Assembly: GCF_004151485.1 (NCBI RefSeq)
Contig: NZ_SBFF01000005.1
Span: 1 to 64,000, forward strand
Direction of reading: 5' to 3'
Length of the DNA: 64,000 bases
Source of the DNA: Sphingosinicella sp. CPCC 101087
Lineage (GTDB): Bacteria > Pseudomonadota > Alphaproteobacteria > Sphingomonadales > Sphingomonadaceae
Below, piece after piece: positions 40,702 to 50,250 of this stretch. Under the pieces are notes generated by a model. That model ran no database searches. It saw nothing but the letters and a program-made list of their open reading frames with translations, and was not told where the DNA came from. How positions within the stretch are numbered: position 1 is the first letter of the stretch; the number at the start of each line of letters is the position of its first letter. The position numbers and the translations under genes are program-made.

Positions 40702-43700
40702 ATGCGTAAGCTTCTGACCGCACTCGCGATCGCCGCCGGAGTCACGCTCGCCGGCTGCGCAACCACGACGGGGCAGGCGCCGCAATCCGCCGGCTTGGCG
40801 GCCGAAGCCGCTGCGCAGCCCGACGTGGATCCGGCGTTGCGTCGGCTGCTCGACCAAGTCGAGATCCCCTATGAGACCTTCACTCTCGACAATGGTCTGC
40901 GCGTCGTCGTGCACGAGGACCGCAAGGCGCCGGTCGTCGCGGTCAGCGTCTGGTACAATGTCGGGTCGAAGGACGAGCCGGCCGGCCGCACCGGCTTCGC
41001 TCACCTGTTCGAGCATATGATGTTCTACGGCTCGGAGAATGCGCCGGGCAATTTCTTCCCGCGGCTCGAGGAGATCGGCGCGACCGACTGGAACGGAACG
41101 ACCTGGTTCGACCGCACCAACTATTTCGAGACCGTGCCGACGCCGGCGCTGGAAACCGCCTTGTTCCTCGAAAGCGATCGCATGGGCCACCTGCTCGGCG
41201 CGGTCACCGAGGAGAAATTGCGCAATCAGATCGGCGTCGTGCAGAATGAGAAAAGGCAGGGTGACAACCAGCCCTACGGCCTGGTCGAATATGCCCAGCT
41301 CGAGAACCTGTTCCCGGAAGGCCATCCCTATCGCCACTCGACGATCGGCTCGATGGCCGATCTCGATGCGGCGACGCTTCAGACCGTCCATCAGTGGTTT
41401 CGGGACAAATACGGTCCCAACAATGCCGTCCTGGTGCTCGCCGGCGACATCGACACGGCGACCGCGCGCACTCTCGTCCAACGCTATTTCGGCGACATTC
41501 CGCGGGGCCCCGAGAATGTCCCGGCCCAGGCGGACGTGCCGACCTTGCCGGCGCGCGTCGACCAGGTGATGCACGACCAGGTCGCGACCACCCGGCTCTA
41601 TCGCAATTGGGTAGTCCCCGGGATCGGTCATGAAGACGTCGTTCCGCTCGAGATCGGCGCCAGCGTCCTGGGCGGCCTGGCCAGCTCGCGGTTGGACAAT
41701 ATCCTCGTGCGCGGCGAACAGACCGCCGTGCGGGTCAGCGCCGGCGTCCAGGTCTTCCACCGGGTCTCCATGTTCGAAGTCCAGGTCGACGTGAAGCCCG
41801 GCGTCGACGCGGACGCCGTCTCGCGCCGCCTCGATCAGATCATCGACGAGTTCGTCGCCCAGGGCCCGACCGAGGACGAGGTGCGCCGCGTCGTCATGCA
41901 GACCGTCGCCGGCCGCATTCGCGGCCTCGAGCAGGTCGGCGGGTTCGGCGGCAAGGCCGTCGCCCTCGCCGAGGGCGCGCTCTACCTGGACGATCCCGGC
42001 TTCTATCGCCGCCAGCTCGAGGAATATGCCTCCGCGACGCCCGCCGAGGTGCGCGAGGCGATGCAGCGCTGGCTGAGCCGCCCGGTCTATGCGCTCCACG
42101 TCGTTCCGGGCGAGCGCGGCGACTATGAGGAATCGTCTGCGGGACAGGGAAGCGTGATGGCGCCGCGAACCGCCGTTGCAACCGCAAGTCCGGTACAACC
42201 CGCTACCCACGCCCCGTTCTACTTCCGCGCTCCCGAGGCTGGCGAGCAGCCGCTCGCGCCGCTGCCCCGCACCGGCCTGGCAGAGGTGACGGCGGGTTCC
42301 GGCGGCGGTTCCGTCGTCCCGTCTGCCGAATCCGCGCAGGACGGACCGCGTACCTTCCAAGGCGACCGCTCGCGCATCCCGGAAGTCGGCACGATCACCG
42401 ATCTCGATTTCCCCGAGGTCGAGCACGCCACCTTGTCCAACGGCGTCCGAGTCACCTTCGCGCGCCGCGCCACCGTGCCCGTCGTGCGCGTGTCGCTGCA
42501 GTTCGATGCCGGCTTCTCGGCCGATCCGGAAGGGCGCGAGGGGCTGCAGAGCCTCATGGCCGCCCTGCTCGACGAGGGCACCGCGACCCGCAACTCGATC
42601 CAGCTCGCCGAGGAGGAGGAGAGGCTCGGCGCTGCGATCGGCGCCGGCGCCTCGATCGATCGAACCTCGGTCGGCGTTTCCGCGCTCGTCACCAATCTCG
42701 GACCGTCGCTCGACCTCCTCGCCGACATCGTCAAGAATCCCGCCTTCGATCCCGGCGAGATCGAGCGGCTTCGCGCCCAGCGCCTTGCCCAGATCGCTTC
42801 CGAGCAGACCCAGCCCACCGGGATCGCGCTTCGCACGCTGCCGCCGTTGCTCTACGGCACGCAGCACCCTTACGGCGTGCCGCTCACCGGCTCGGGCACC
42901 GCCGGGTCGGTCCAGGCGATCACCCGCGAAGACATAGTCGCGGCGCACCAGAGCTGGCTGCGCCCCGACAATCTCGAAATCTTCGTCGTCGGCGACACCA
43001 CGCTCGAGGAGATCACGCGCGAACTCGAAAGCCGGTTCGGCACATGGGCCGTGCCCGCCGCACCCAAGGGCACGAAGGACTTCTCCCGCGCCATTCCGCC
43101 GACCCGCTCCCGGATCGTCCTGATCGATCGGCCGCAGTCGCCCCAATCGATGATCCTCGCCGGGGCCGTCCTGCCGCTCAAGGGGACCGACGACATGCTG
43201 GCCCTGCTTGCCGCCAACGACGCACTGGGCGGCCAGGCGTCGGCCCGGCTAAACATGGACATCCGCGAAACGAAGGGCTGGGGCTATGGCGCCTTCTCCT
43301 TCGTCAACCGGGTTCGAGAGCACAGCCCGTTCATCGTCTTCGCCCCGGTGCAGACCAACCGCACCGGTGAATCGATCGCGGCGCTCCAGGAGCAGATCCG
43401 CGCCTTCGTCGGGCCCCGGGGGGTCACCGCCGAGGAGCTCGGCCGGATCGTCCAGGGCAGCGTCCGCGGGCTGCCTGGCAGCTTCGAGACGTCCGACGCG
43501 GTGCTCGGCGCGATCATCGAGAACGACCTGTACGAGCGGCCCGCCGACTATCAGGAGACGCTGCCGGGCCGCTACCGTGCCTTGACCGCCGCCGATCTCG
43601 ACCGCGCCGCCCGCCAGGCCGTCGATCCCGACGCCCTCGTCTGGGTGGTAGTCGGCGACGCCAGCCAGGTTCGTCCCCAGCTCGACCGCCTCGGCCTTCC

Positions 43701-43725
43701 CGTGGAGGTGATGCAGCTCCAGTAG
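40702..43725 (+). CDS. M16 family zinc metallopeptidase (tandem-domain lipoprotein)
   Basis: A 1007-residue protein with lipobox LAGC (C19) and two M16 peptidase halves. The N-terminal half carries the inverted zinc motif HLFEH (in GFAHLFEHMMFYGS, about 97-110) and the downstream Glu region, so it is the catalytic half. The C-terminal half (from about 560) has the same fold but no HxxEH, as in many pitrilysin-like fusions. It probably degrades peptides in the periplasm. Start ATG 40702 with GGGGAG four bases upstream; an in-frame codon 12 bases earlier is less likely. A Pro/Ser/Gly linker at about 480-550 separates the halves. Confidence 0.9.
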   Translation: MRKLLTALAIAAGVTLAGCATTTGQAPQSAGLAAEAAAQPDVDPALRRLLDQVEIPYETFTLDNGLRVVVHEDRKAPVVAVSVWYNVGSKDEPAGRTGFAHLFEHMMFYGSENAPGNFFPRLEEIGATDWNGTTWFDRTNYFETVPTPALETALFLESDRMGHLLGAVTEEKLRNQIGVVQNEKRQGDNQPYGLVEYAQLENLFPEGHPYRHSTIGSMADLDAATLQTVHQWFRDKYGPNNAVLVLAGDIDTATARTLVQRYFGDIPRGPENVPAQADVPTLPARVDQVMHDQVATTRLYRNWVVPGIGHEDVVPLEIGASVLGGLASSRLDNILVRGEQTAVRVSAGVQVFHRVSMFEVQVDVKPGVDADAVSRRLDQIIDEFVAQGPTEDEVRRVVMQTVAGRIRGLEQVGGFGGKAVALAEGALYLDDPGFYRRQLEEYASATPAEVREAMQRWLSRPVYALHVVPGERGDYEESSAGQGSVMAPRTAVATASPVQPATHAPFYFRAPEAGEQPLAPLPRTGLAEVTAGSGGGSVVPSAESAQDGPRTFQGDRSRIPEVGTITDLDFPEVEHATLSNGVRVTFARRATVPVVRVSLQFDAGFSADPEGREGLQSLMAALLDEGTATRNSIQLAEEEERLGAAIGAGASIDRTSVGVSALVTNLGPSLDLLADIVKNPAFDPGEIERLRAQRLAQIASEQTQPTGIALRTLPPLLYGTQHPYGVPLTGSGTAGSVQAITREDIVAAHQSWLRPDNLEIFVVGDTTLEEITRELESRFGTWAVPAAPKGTKDFSRAIPPTRSRIVLIDRPQSPQSMILAGAVLPLKGTDDMLALLAANDALGGQASARLNMDIRETKGWGYGAFSFVNRVREHSPFIVFAPVQTNRTGESIAALQEQIRAFVGPRGVTAEELGRIVQGSVRGLPGSFETSDAVLGAIIENDLYERPADYQETLPGRYRALTAADLDRAARQAVDPDALVWVVVGDASQVRPQLDRLGLPVEVMQLQ

Positions 43726-43905
43726 GGCCTCGCGGGAAGCGGCGGGCGGGGGCTGGCCGACCCCGTCGTCATCTCGGCGGGGACCGGGTTCAAGCCGACC
43801 CAGCCGCTGAGGGGGAGCGATCTGGCGACGCCGGGCCATTGTCTTGATCCGCTTGGATGCCAGCCTCCGGCGGCATGACCAAGGGGAGAGGGCGGCCGGC
43901 GGGAC

Positions 43906-44988
43906 TTAGCCCCCGCTCAATCCCAGCAGCCGGGTCACATGCCCCATCTTGCGTCCCGGCCTCGCTTCGCGCTTGCCGTAGAGGTGCAGATGCGCCGTCC
44001 GGTCGGCAAGGATTTCGCGCCAGCCCGTGACTTCGTCGCCGATCAGGTTCCGCATCTCCACCCGCGGCGCCGCCAGGCCGACCGCCCCGAGCGGGAGGCC
44101 GCATATCGCTCTGATGTGGTTCTCGAACTGGGAAGTCAGCGAGCCCTCGATCGTCCAGTGGCCGCTATTGTGGACCCTCGGCGCCATTTCGTTGAACAGC
44201 GCTTCCTCACCGACTGCAAAGAATTCGAGCGTCAGCACGCCGACATAATCGAGCGAGTCCGCCACGCGACGCGCAAGCGCCTCGGCCTTCCCGATTGCCG
44301 GCTGAAGAGCCTTGTCGGCCGGGACCGTGGAGCGGTCGAGGATACCGCTTCGATGAACGTTGCGCGGCGAATCCCACACCGCCACCTCGCCCTCGGGGGA
44401 CCGGCACAGGAGGATGGAGAATTCGGCATCGAACTCGACCATCGCCTCGACGACGCAGGGCGCGCCTTTGACTTCTTTCCACGCTTTGGCCGCCTCCTTG
44501 ACGCTGCGGATGCGCACCTGGCCCTTGCCGTCATAACCGAAGCGTCGCGTCTTCAGGATCGCCGGCGTGCCGATCTCCTTGAGGGCCGCGGCGAGCGCCG
44601 TCTCGCCGTCGACGGCGGCAAAGGCAACCGGGCGCCCATTGTGGCCCTGGATGAAGCGCTTTTCGTTCAACCGGTCCTGGGCGATCTCGAGCGCCTGGCA
44701 TGGCGGATAGAGCGGCGCTTCGCCGGCAAGGGCGGCGAGCGGTCCGGCGGCGATATTCTCGAACTCGAAGGTCGCGACGTCGACCTCCGCGCCGAATCGG
44801 CGCAGCGCCGCCTCGTCGTCATAATCGCCACGGGTGAAATAAGCCGCCACCTCGGCCGCCGGCGGCGCCTCCTCCGGCGCGTAGATATGGCATTTATAGC
44901 CGAGCTGGGCGGCGGCGAGTGCCAGCATGCGACCGAGCTGGCCACCGCCGACAATGCCGATCGTGGAACCCGGCGGGACGATGGTCAT
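43906..44988 (-). CDS. purK: N5-carboxyaminoimidazole ribonucleotide synthase
   Basis: ATP-grasp enzyme of de novo purine synthesis: converts AIR, bicarbonate and ATP to N5-CAIR, the substrate of PurE encoded just upstream. The 360 residues are full length: GGGQLGRMLALAA (about 14-26), TFEFENI (about 72-78), LKTRRFGYDGKGQ (about 144-156), and the metal-binding LFNEMAPRVHNSGHWT (about 262-277). It starts 22 bases after the purE stop; the pair form an operon. Confidence 0.97.
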   Translation of the reverse strand: MTIVPPGSTIGIVGGGQLGRMLALAAAQLGYKCHIYAPEEAPPAAEVAAYFTRGDYDDEAALRRFGAEVDVATFEFENIAAGPLAALAGEAPLYPPCQALEIAQDRLNEKRFIQGHNGRPVAFAAVDGETALAAALKEIGTPAILKTRRFGYDGKGQVRIRSVKEAAKAWKEVKGAPCVVEAMVEFDAEFSILLCRSPEGEVAVWDSPRNVHRSGILDRSTVPADKALQPAIGKAEALARRVADSLDYVGVLTLEFFAVGEEALFNEMAPRVHNSGHWTIEGSLTSQFENHIRAICGLPLGAVGLAAPRVEMRNLIGDEVTGWREILADRTAHLHLYGKREARPGRKMGHVTRLLGLSGG

Positions 44989-45010
44989 GAGGACGTCACA
45001 GGAAGGCCGG

Positions 45011-45499
45011 TCATTCGGGCAGCTCTGCGACAGCGTCGGTCTGCCGGGCGCGCCATGCGTCGAGCCGCCCCGCCAGACCCGCGTCGGCCGTGGCGAGGAT
45101 CGACGCCGCCATCAGTCCGGCGTTGGCCGCCCCGGCCTTGCCGATCGCCAGGGTGCCCACCGGGATCCCGGCCGGCATCTGAACGATCGACAGGAGGCTG
45201 TCGAGGCCGGAGAGTGCGGAGGATTCGACCGGCACGCCGAGCACCGGCAGCCGGGTCATGGACGCCGTCATTCCCGGCAGGTGGGCCGCCCCGCCTGCGC
45301 CGGCGACGATCGCCTTCAAGCCCCGCTCCGCTGCGCTTCGGGCATATTCGTAGAGCCGTTCCGGCGTGCGATGGGCGGAAACCACCCGCGTCTCGTAGGG
45401 CACGTCGAGCGCCTCGAGCATGTCGGCGGCGTGGCGCATCGTCTCCCAGTCGGAGCGGCTGCCCATGATGATCCCGACCAGGGGCGCTTGCACTGCCAT
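45011..45499 (-). CDS. purE: N5-carboxyaminoimidazole ribonucleotide mutase
   Basis: Class I PurE, which moves the carboxyl group of N5-CAIR to give CAIR in the purine pathway. The 162 residues have [13 protein letters not shown] (about 8-20), [11 protein letters not shown] (about 40-50) with the catalytic His, and [12 protein letters not shown] (about 70-81). Start ATG 45499 with GGAAGG upstream; the open frame extends further upstream but without protein-like content. First gene of the purEK pair. Confidence 0.97.
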   Translation of the reverse strand: MAVQAPLVGIIMGSRSDWETMRHAADMLEALDVPYETRVVSAHRTPERLYEYARSAAERGLKAIVAGAGGAAHLPGMTASMTRLPVLGVPVESSALSGLDSLLSIVQMPAGIPVGTLAIGKAGAANAGLMAASILATADAGLAGRLDAWRARQTDAVAELPE

Positions 45500-45646
45500 C
45501 TGCCTTCCGTCCGCTCCGTGAGCGCCATACCTATCCAGCGCGGTCGACAAGGGCAACGGCGCTTCGCTGCCCGACAGGTTTCCGCTCGACGGGTTGCCTT
45601 TCGGTCTTCGCCGCTTGTTAACCCTCTCGGCGCTACATCCATCCGA

Positions 45647-46258
45647 ATGGCGCCCCCCATCGACATTCACGGGTCCATCCCGCCCGAGCAGCTCACGCCG
45701 CAGGTGCGCGAGGCGCTCGGCCGGTTGGCTGACGAGAATGCGCTGCTACGCGCGGCGCTTGCCGAAAGCCGCGCGCGGATCGGGGACCTCGAGCAGGTAG
45801 CCGACAGCGATCCCGTCACCGGCCTACCCGGACCGGGCGAGCTCGAGCGTCAGCTCGACCGCGCGGTCGGCCAAGCCGATCGTCATGGCACGCCGTCGGC
45901 GCTCATCACGATCGATCTCAAGGGCCTCGCCGCAATCAACGAACGGCACGGCCGGATCGCCGGCGACGCCGCGCTCGCCCATGTGGCCAGGCTGCTCCAG
46001 TCGCTGATCCGCTCCAGCGACGTCGCTGCCCGCATCGGCCGAGGCTTCGGCCTCTTGCTCGACCATCTCGATCCCGATTCGGCGATGGATACCGGCGAGC
46101 GAATCGCCCGCTACATCGCCGAGCGCCCGCTTGACCTCGGCCACACGACGGTGGGCGTCGAGGCAACGATCGGCGTCGCCACGATTCTTCCCGGCGACAG
46201 AGCCCAAGACGTCCTCGCCCGCGCCGACCGAAACCTGCAGCGCATCAAGGAATTCTGA
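45647..46258 (+). CDS. Degenerate GGDEF-domain protein
   Basis: A 203-residue soluble protein with an N-terminal coiled coil (about 15-50) and a GGDEF-like domain (about 52-200): [29 protein letters not shown], and ATIGVATI. The active site GGDEF is replaced by GRGFG (about 131-135), so it should lack diguanylate cyclase activity and may bind nucleotide or act through protein contacts. ATG 45647 has no clear ribosome-binding site. The motif GTTAACCCTCTC at 45617-45628 lies just upstream and is shared with the DGC gene at 38824. Confidence 0.8.
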   Translation: MAPPIDIHGSIPPEQLTPQVREALGRLADENALLRAALAESRARIGDLEQVADSDPVTGLPGPGELERQLDRAVGQADRHGTPSALITIDLKGLAAINERHGRIAGDAALAHVARLLQSLIRSSDVAARIGRGFGLLLDHLDPDSAMDTGERIARYIAERPLDLGHTTVGVEATIGVATILPGDRAQDVLARADRNLQRIKEF

Positions 46259-46336
46259 ACACCGGCTTGGCCGGACGATTGGTCGGTCCGGGCGCCGCCG
46301 CAGGCGGGCTCTAGGCCGGCATGAAGCTGGCCCCGA

Positions 46337-47023
46337 CTATCGGTCCTTCAGATAATATCGCTCGACCGCGTTCAGGCCCTCGTCCAGCTCGTAGACGATC
46401 GGTTGGCCGGTGGGGATTTCCAGCCCGGTAATCTCGTCGTCCGGGATCGCCGACAGATGCTTGACCAGCGCCCGCAGCGAATTGCCGTGGGCGGAGATCA
46501 GCACCCGCTCGCCCGCCCGGAGCGCAGGCGCGATCCTGTCATTCCAATAGGGCAGCACCCGTTCGATCGTGTGCTTGAGGCTCTCGGTCGTCGGCACCTC
46601 TACCCCCGCATAGCGGCGGTCGTTGGCGAGGTCATATTCGCTGCCCGGCTCCATCGCCGGCGGCGGTATATCGAACGAGCGGCGCCAGATATGGACTTGT
46701 TCGGTGCCGTGCTTCGCCGCAGTCTCGGCCTTGTCGAGACCGGTAAGGCCGCCATAGTGGCGCTCGTTCAGCCGCCAATGCTTCTCTTCGGGAAGCCAGA
46801 GCCGGCCCATCGCCTCCAGGGCGATGTGGAGAGTCTTGATCGCCCGCGTCTGGACGCTCGTGAAGCACAGGTCGAAGTCGAAGCCCCGGGCCGCGAGCAG
46901 CTCGCCCGCAGCCTTCGCCTCGGCCGTCCCTTGTTCGGTGAGATCGACATCCCACCAGCCGGTGAAGCGATTTTCAAGGTTCCAGGCCGACTGGCCGTGG
47001 CGGATCAGAACCAGCCGGGGCAT
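46337..47023 (-). CDS. gpmA: 2,3-bisphosphoglycerate-dependent phosphoglycerate mutase
   Basis: Interconverts 3- and 2-phosphoglycerate in glycolysis. The 228 residues have the phosphohistidine motif [10 protein letters not shown] (about 6-15), [10 protein letters not shown] (about 86-95), and [10 protein letters not shown] (about 179-188) with the second catalytic His. Length and motifs are those of the dPGM family. Its ATG overlaps the upstream M14 gene stop by one base (TAATG), so they are co-transcribed. Confidence 0.95.
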   Translation of the reverse strand: MPRLVLIRHGQSAWNLENRFTGWWDVDLTEQGTAEAKAAGELLAARGFDFDLCFTSVQTRAIKTLHIALEAMGRLWLPEEKHWRLNERHYGGLTGLDKAETAAKHGTEQVHIWRRSFDIPPPAMEPGSEYDLANDRRYAGVEVPTTESLKHTIERVLPYWNDRIAPALRAGERVLISAHGNSLRALVKHLSAIPDDEITGLEIPTGQPIVYELDEGLNAVERYYLKDR

Positions 47024-48156
47024 TAGCGACGATACTCCTTCACCCTGCCGACAATCGCGTGCAGCGCGTCCAGGCAGGCGCGCGCCAGCAGCCGGCAGCG
47101 CTCGGGCGACCAGCCGTAGACCGGGTCAGGAAGGTCGTCATTGTCCTTGAACGGCATCTCCAGGGTCATCGAGCAGGCGCCGAACCGCTCGGCGAGCTGA
47201 GCCGTCGACATGGACAGATTGGCCTCGCCGGGCCTTGGAATCTCATAGCCCTTCTCGGTCTGGAAGTCGGGCGAGATCCGCACCAGTGCCGCGCTGAAGG
47301 CGTCGAACAGGTCCTGCTGCTCGCGCTTCCAGCTCGGAATTCCCTCGAACCCTGCAAGAAAGCTGGCGGCGATCGCTTCATCGCCATGAACGTCCATCGC
47401 GAAATCGACCCCGGTCTTCTTCATCTCCTCCAGCACGTGAAGCACCTCGGGGCTGCGTTCCAGGCTCGGCGCGTGCCATTCGCGATTGAGGTTCACGCCG
47501 GCGGCATTGGTGCGCAGGTGTCCGCGGCGCGATCCGTCCGGGTTCATGTTGGGAACGATGTGGAAGGTTGCCTGCTCGCGAAGCCGCCGCGTGACCGGAT
47601 CGGAATCGTCGAGCAGCCGCTCGATCGCGCCTTCCATCCAATATTCGGCCATCGTCTCGCCAGGGTGCTGACGCGCATAAAGCCAGACCTGAAGCGGCCC
47701 CCCGGGCAGGCGGAAATAATCCAGCTCCTGGCCGTCGAGCGTCTGGCCGAGCGACCGGTACTCGACTCCTTCCACGGCGGCCGCCGAGGCGACGAGGTCG
47801 TGGTGCCGTTCCATCGTATAGGGGGCGAAATAAGCGAACCAGACGCTGTCCGAAGTCGGTGTCGTGCGCAGGGTCAGGACGCCGTCCGCGTAGCTGCAGT
47901 CGATCCGCTTCCAATCTTCCCGATCGTAGGACATGCAGGCGCGGTAATTGTGCCAGCCGTGCGGGTAGGCCGAACCGGAAGCGTTGGTCAGTCGCAGCTC
48001 GAGCGGGCGGCCGGCGCCTCCGGTCACGCGGAAGTAGAACCATTGGTAGAAGTCCGACTGGTGGTCCCGGACGATCTCGAGGTCCAGGCGATCGCCATCG
48101 GCGGAGATCAGGCGAATGTTGCCGCCATCGAAGGCGCTCGAAACGGATAGGGTCAT
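47023..48156 (-). CDS. M14 family zinc carboxypeptidase, cytosolic type
   Basis: A 377-residue protein. The N-terminal 110 residues are the beta-rich domain of cytosolic carboxypeptidases ([26 protein letters not shown]). The catalytic domain has zinc ligands in [13 protein letters not shown] (H163, E166) and MDVHGDE (third His, about 255), and the catalytic Glu probably in TLEMPF (about 335-340). Bacterial members have unknown substrates; eukaryotic relatives remove C-terminal glutamates. No signal peptide. It shares a transcript with gpmA (one-base overlap). Confidence 0.88.
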   Translation of the reverse strand: MTLSVSSAFDGGNIRLISADGDRLDLEIVRDHQSDFYQWFYFRVTGGAGRPLELRLTNASGSAYPHGWHNYRACMSYDREDWKRIDCSYADGVLTLRTTPTSDSVWFAYFAPYTMERHHDLVASAAAVEGVEYRSLGQTLDGQELDYFRLPGGPLQVWLYARQHPGETMAEYWMEGAIERLLDDSDPVTRRLREQATFHIVPNMNPDGSRRGHLRTNAAGVNLNREWHAPSLERSPEVLHVLEEMKKTGVDFAMDVHGDEAIAASFLAGFEGIPSWKREQQDLFDAFSAALVRISPDFQTEKGYEIPRPGEANLSMSTAQLAERFGACSMTLEMPFKDNDDLPDPVYGWSPERCRLLARACLDALHAIVGRVKEYRR

Positions 48157-48221
48157 GGGGTTCCCATAGTCAGAGGGCGCGGAACGGGGAAGTCCCCAGG
48201 AGCGCCAGACGGAGGCGGGCC

Positions 48222-48842
48222 TCAGCGCACCAATATGGTCGCGCCGGACTCCCCGGGAAAGTCGCTGAACAAAGCCCAGGCCAGGCGGTCGACCGCGGCG
48301 ACGGAGCTGGCGAGCGGCGCATCGCCGCGCGCCTCGAGCCGCGCCCGTCCCTCCCAGGCAATGGTCGCATCGGATCTGCGCTGGATTCGGACCGAGAGTT
48401 CAGTGAGCACGATCTCGCCCGAGCTGGGGCCGCCGACCGGGATGGTTGCGCCGAGGCCGACGCCGACGCCGCTTCGATAGCCGCCGGTGCCGCCGCCGAA
48501 GCCGATGCTGAGTCCTGAGCGGGAACGCTGGGCCAGGCGGCTGCCCTGCGCGACCCGGATCACGGCCACCTGCTCGGTATTGACGTTGCCGGGTGCCACG
48601 ACCCAGCCGAGCCGGCGCAGCTCGCGCGCCACCGAGGCCGCCTGCTGGGAGAATTCAAGACTGTTCGCCTCGGCCGGGTCTGCCGCCTCGACCGCGATCT
48701 CCCCGCGCGCAATCGGCTGGCCGAGATGGAAGCGAGTGACCGACACCCCCTGCTGGACTCCCCGGCCCTGATCGGTGGTCTGGCAGCCGCCGACGAGCAA
48801 AAGCGCGACGAGGAGCGTACTTACTGCCGCGAGTTGCTTCAT
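48222..48842 (-). CDS. DUF4136-type lipoprotein
   Basis: A 206-residue predicted lipoprotein with lipobox VGGC (C20). The body has a DUF4136-like pattern: an N-terminal TRFHLGQPIARGEIAV, a glycine-rich loop (GGGTGGYRSGVGVGLGA, about 115-131), and VRIQRRSDATIAWEGRA. Such proteins sit at the outer membrane; function unknown. Start ATG 48842 with GGAGGTG upstream, after a non-coding leader; the gene is divergent to galE. Confidence 0.85.
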   Translation of the reverse strand: MKQLAAVSTLLVALLLVGGCQTTDQGRGVQQGVSVTRFHLGQPIARGEIAVEAADPAEANSLEFSQQAASVARELRRLGWVVAPGNVNTEQVAVIRVAQGSRLAQRSRSGLSIGFGGGTGGYRSGVGVGLGATIPVGGPSSGEIVLTELSVRIQRRSDATIAWEGRARLEARGDAPLASSVAAVDRLAWALFSDFPGESGATILVR

Positions 48843-48934
48843 CACCCACCTCCTCCTCAGCGCACGGGACTGTATAGGACCTGAAACGAGCCTGGAACAT
48901 ATTCGCTGCATCGCACAGCGGGGTGGGAGGAAAG

Positions 48935-49948
48935 ATGACGAAGGAAGATCGCGTGCCGGTGCTGGTGACCGGCGGCGCCGGCTATATCGGCAGCCACGCC
49001 GTGCTCGCTTTGCTCGATTCGGGCTGGCCGGTGGTGGTGATCGACAATCTGTCTACCGGCTTCGAATGGGCGGTCCCGCGCGAGGCGGTCTTCGCCTGCG
49101 GCGACATTGCGGACCAGGCGCTGGTCGCCGATCTGATCGAGAAGCACCGGATCGGCGCAGTGATGCACTTCGCCGGGTCGGTCGTCGTGCCCGAATCCGT
49201 CGTCGACCCGCTCAAATATTATGAGAACAATACGGTGAAGAGCCGCGCGCTGATCGAAGCGGCCGTGCGCGGCGGCGTGCGCCACTTCATCTTCTCGTCC
49301 ACCGCGGCCACCTACGGCATTCCGGACGAGGTGCCGGTGCGCGAGGCCGCCCGAACCGAACCGATCAACCCCTATGGCTGGTCCAAGCTGATGACGGAGC
49401 GGATGCTGACCGACGTTGCGGCCGCCCACCCGATGAACTTCTGTGCCCTTCGCTATTTCAACGTCGCCGGCGCCGACCCCCAGGGCCGTTCGGGCCAGTC
49501 GACCGCCGGGGCCACGCACCTCATCAAGGTCGCGGTGGAAGCGGCAAGCGGCAAGCGCGGCCATGTCGACGTGTTCGGCACCGACTATGACACGCCCGAC
49601 GGAACCGGCGTGCGCGACTATATCCATGTCAGCGATCTCGCCGCCGCCCATGTATTGGCGCTCGAGCTGCTGATCGGCGAGCCGAGTGCGAGCCACGTGA
49701 TGAATTGCGGCTATGGCCGGGGCTTTTCGGTGCTCGAAGTGCTGGACGCCGTCGATCGCGCGACCAACGTGACGATCGAGCGCCGCCTTGCGCCCCGACG
49801 CGCCGGCGATCCGCCGCGGCTCGTCGCAGACAACCGGCGGATCCTCGCCACCCTGCCCTGGCGGCCGGAACGCGACCGGCTCGACACCATCGTGGCAGAT
49901 GCGCTCGCGTGGGAACGGCATTTGGCTGACCGCGGCCTGGGCAACTGA
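48935..49948 (+). CDS. galE: UDP-glucose 4-epimerase
   Basis: NAD-dependent epimerase making UDP-galactose from UDP-glucose, a likely sugar donor for the EPS locus upstream. The 337 residues carry VTGGAGYIGSH (about 9-19), FAGSVVVPESV (about 82-92), SSTAATYG (about 120-127) and the catalytic Tyr-Lys in NPYGWSKLM (about 145-153). Start ATG 48935 with GGGAGGAAAG as ribosome-binding site. Confidence 0.95.
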   Translation: MTKEDRVPVLVTGGAGYIGSHAVLALLDSGWPVVVIDNLSTGFEWAVPREAVFACGDIADQALVADLIEKHRIGAVMHFAGSVVVPESVVDPLKYYENNTVKSRALIEAAVRGGVRHFIFSSTAATYGIPDEVPVREAARTEPINPYGWSKLMTERMLTDVAAAHPMNFCALRYFNVAGADPQGRSGQSTAGATHLIKVAVEAASGKRGHVDVFGTDYDTPDGTGVRDYIHVSDLAAAHVLALELLIGEPSASHVMNCGYGRGFSVLEVLDAVDRATNVTIERRLAPRRAGDPPRLVADNRRILATLPWRPERDRLDTIVADALAWERHLADRGLGN

Positions 49949-50197
49949 TTCCCGCGCGTGATTCCCTCGTGGGCTGAACCGCTGCGCGCTATGCTGGAAT
50001 GAACTGCCAATCCGGCGCGCCGGCTTGGCATAAGCCTGCTGCGCCGAGCCGGCAGGGGAGTGCGATCGTGCAAAGTTGAACGCGCCCGCGCTCGCGCATT
50101 GCGGTGGCGTCCGCGCCGGGTCATTCTTGCCGCATTGACGGGGATGCGAAGGGGTCGCGACGATCCGCCGAGGCCCCTGTCCGAAATGGTCCCCTAG
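49949..50197. other. Gene-free stretch before a strong terminator, possible small RNA
   Basis: About 250 bases between galE and a rho-independent terminator at 50198-50224 that points along the plus strand. The distance from galE is long for its own terminator, and the stretch has several GC-rich complementary segments (for example GGCGCGCCGG near 50015, and GGGGTCGCGACGATCC near 50152), so it may encode a small RNA. No promoter could be fixed by eye. Confidence 0.35.
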
Positions 50198-50224
50198 CCC
50201 CCGGTCTCCCCGGGGGTTCTTTTT
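50198..50224 (+). terminator. Rho-independent terminator
   Basis: Stem CCCCCGG (50198-50204), loop TCTCC, stem CCGGGGG (50210-50216), then TTCTTTTT (50217-50224). Orientation is plus strand. It ends transcripts from galE or from a small RNA in 49949-50197. It lies 26 bases from the stop of the convergent Lrp-family gene. Confidence 0.85.
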
Positions 50225-50250
50225 CCGGCCGAGCGGCCGGAGCGAGCCGG

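Noticed and set aside
40687-43146. An 819-codon minus-strand open frame opposite the M16 peptidase gene
   Set aside because: Shadow frame; the plus-strand protein has a lipobox, HLFEH and two M16 domains.
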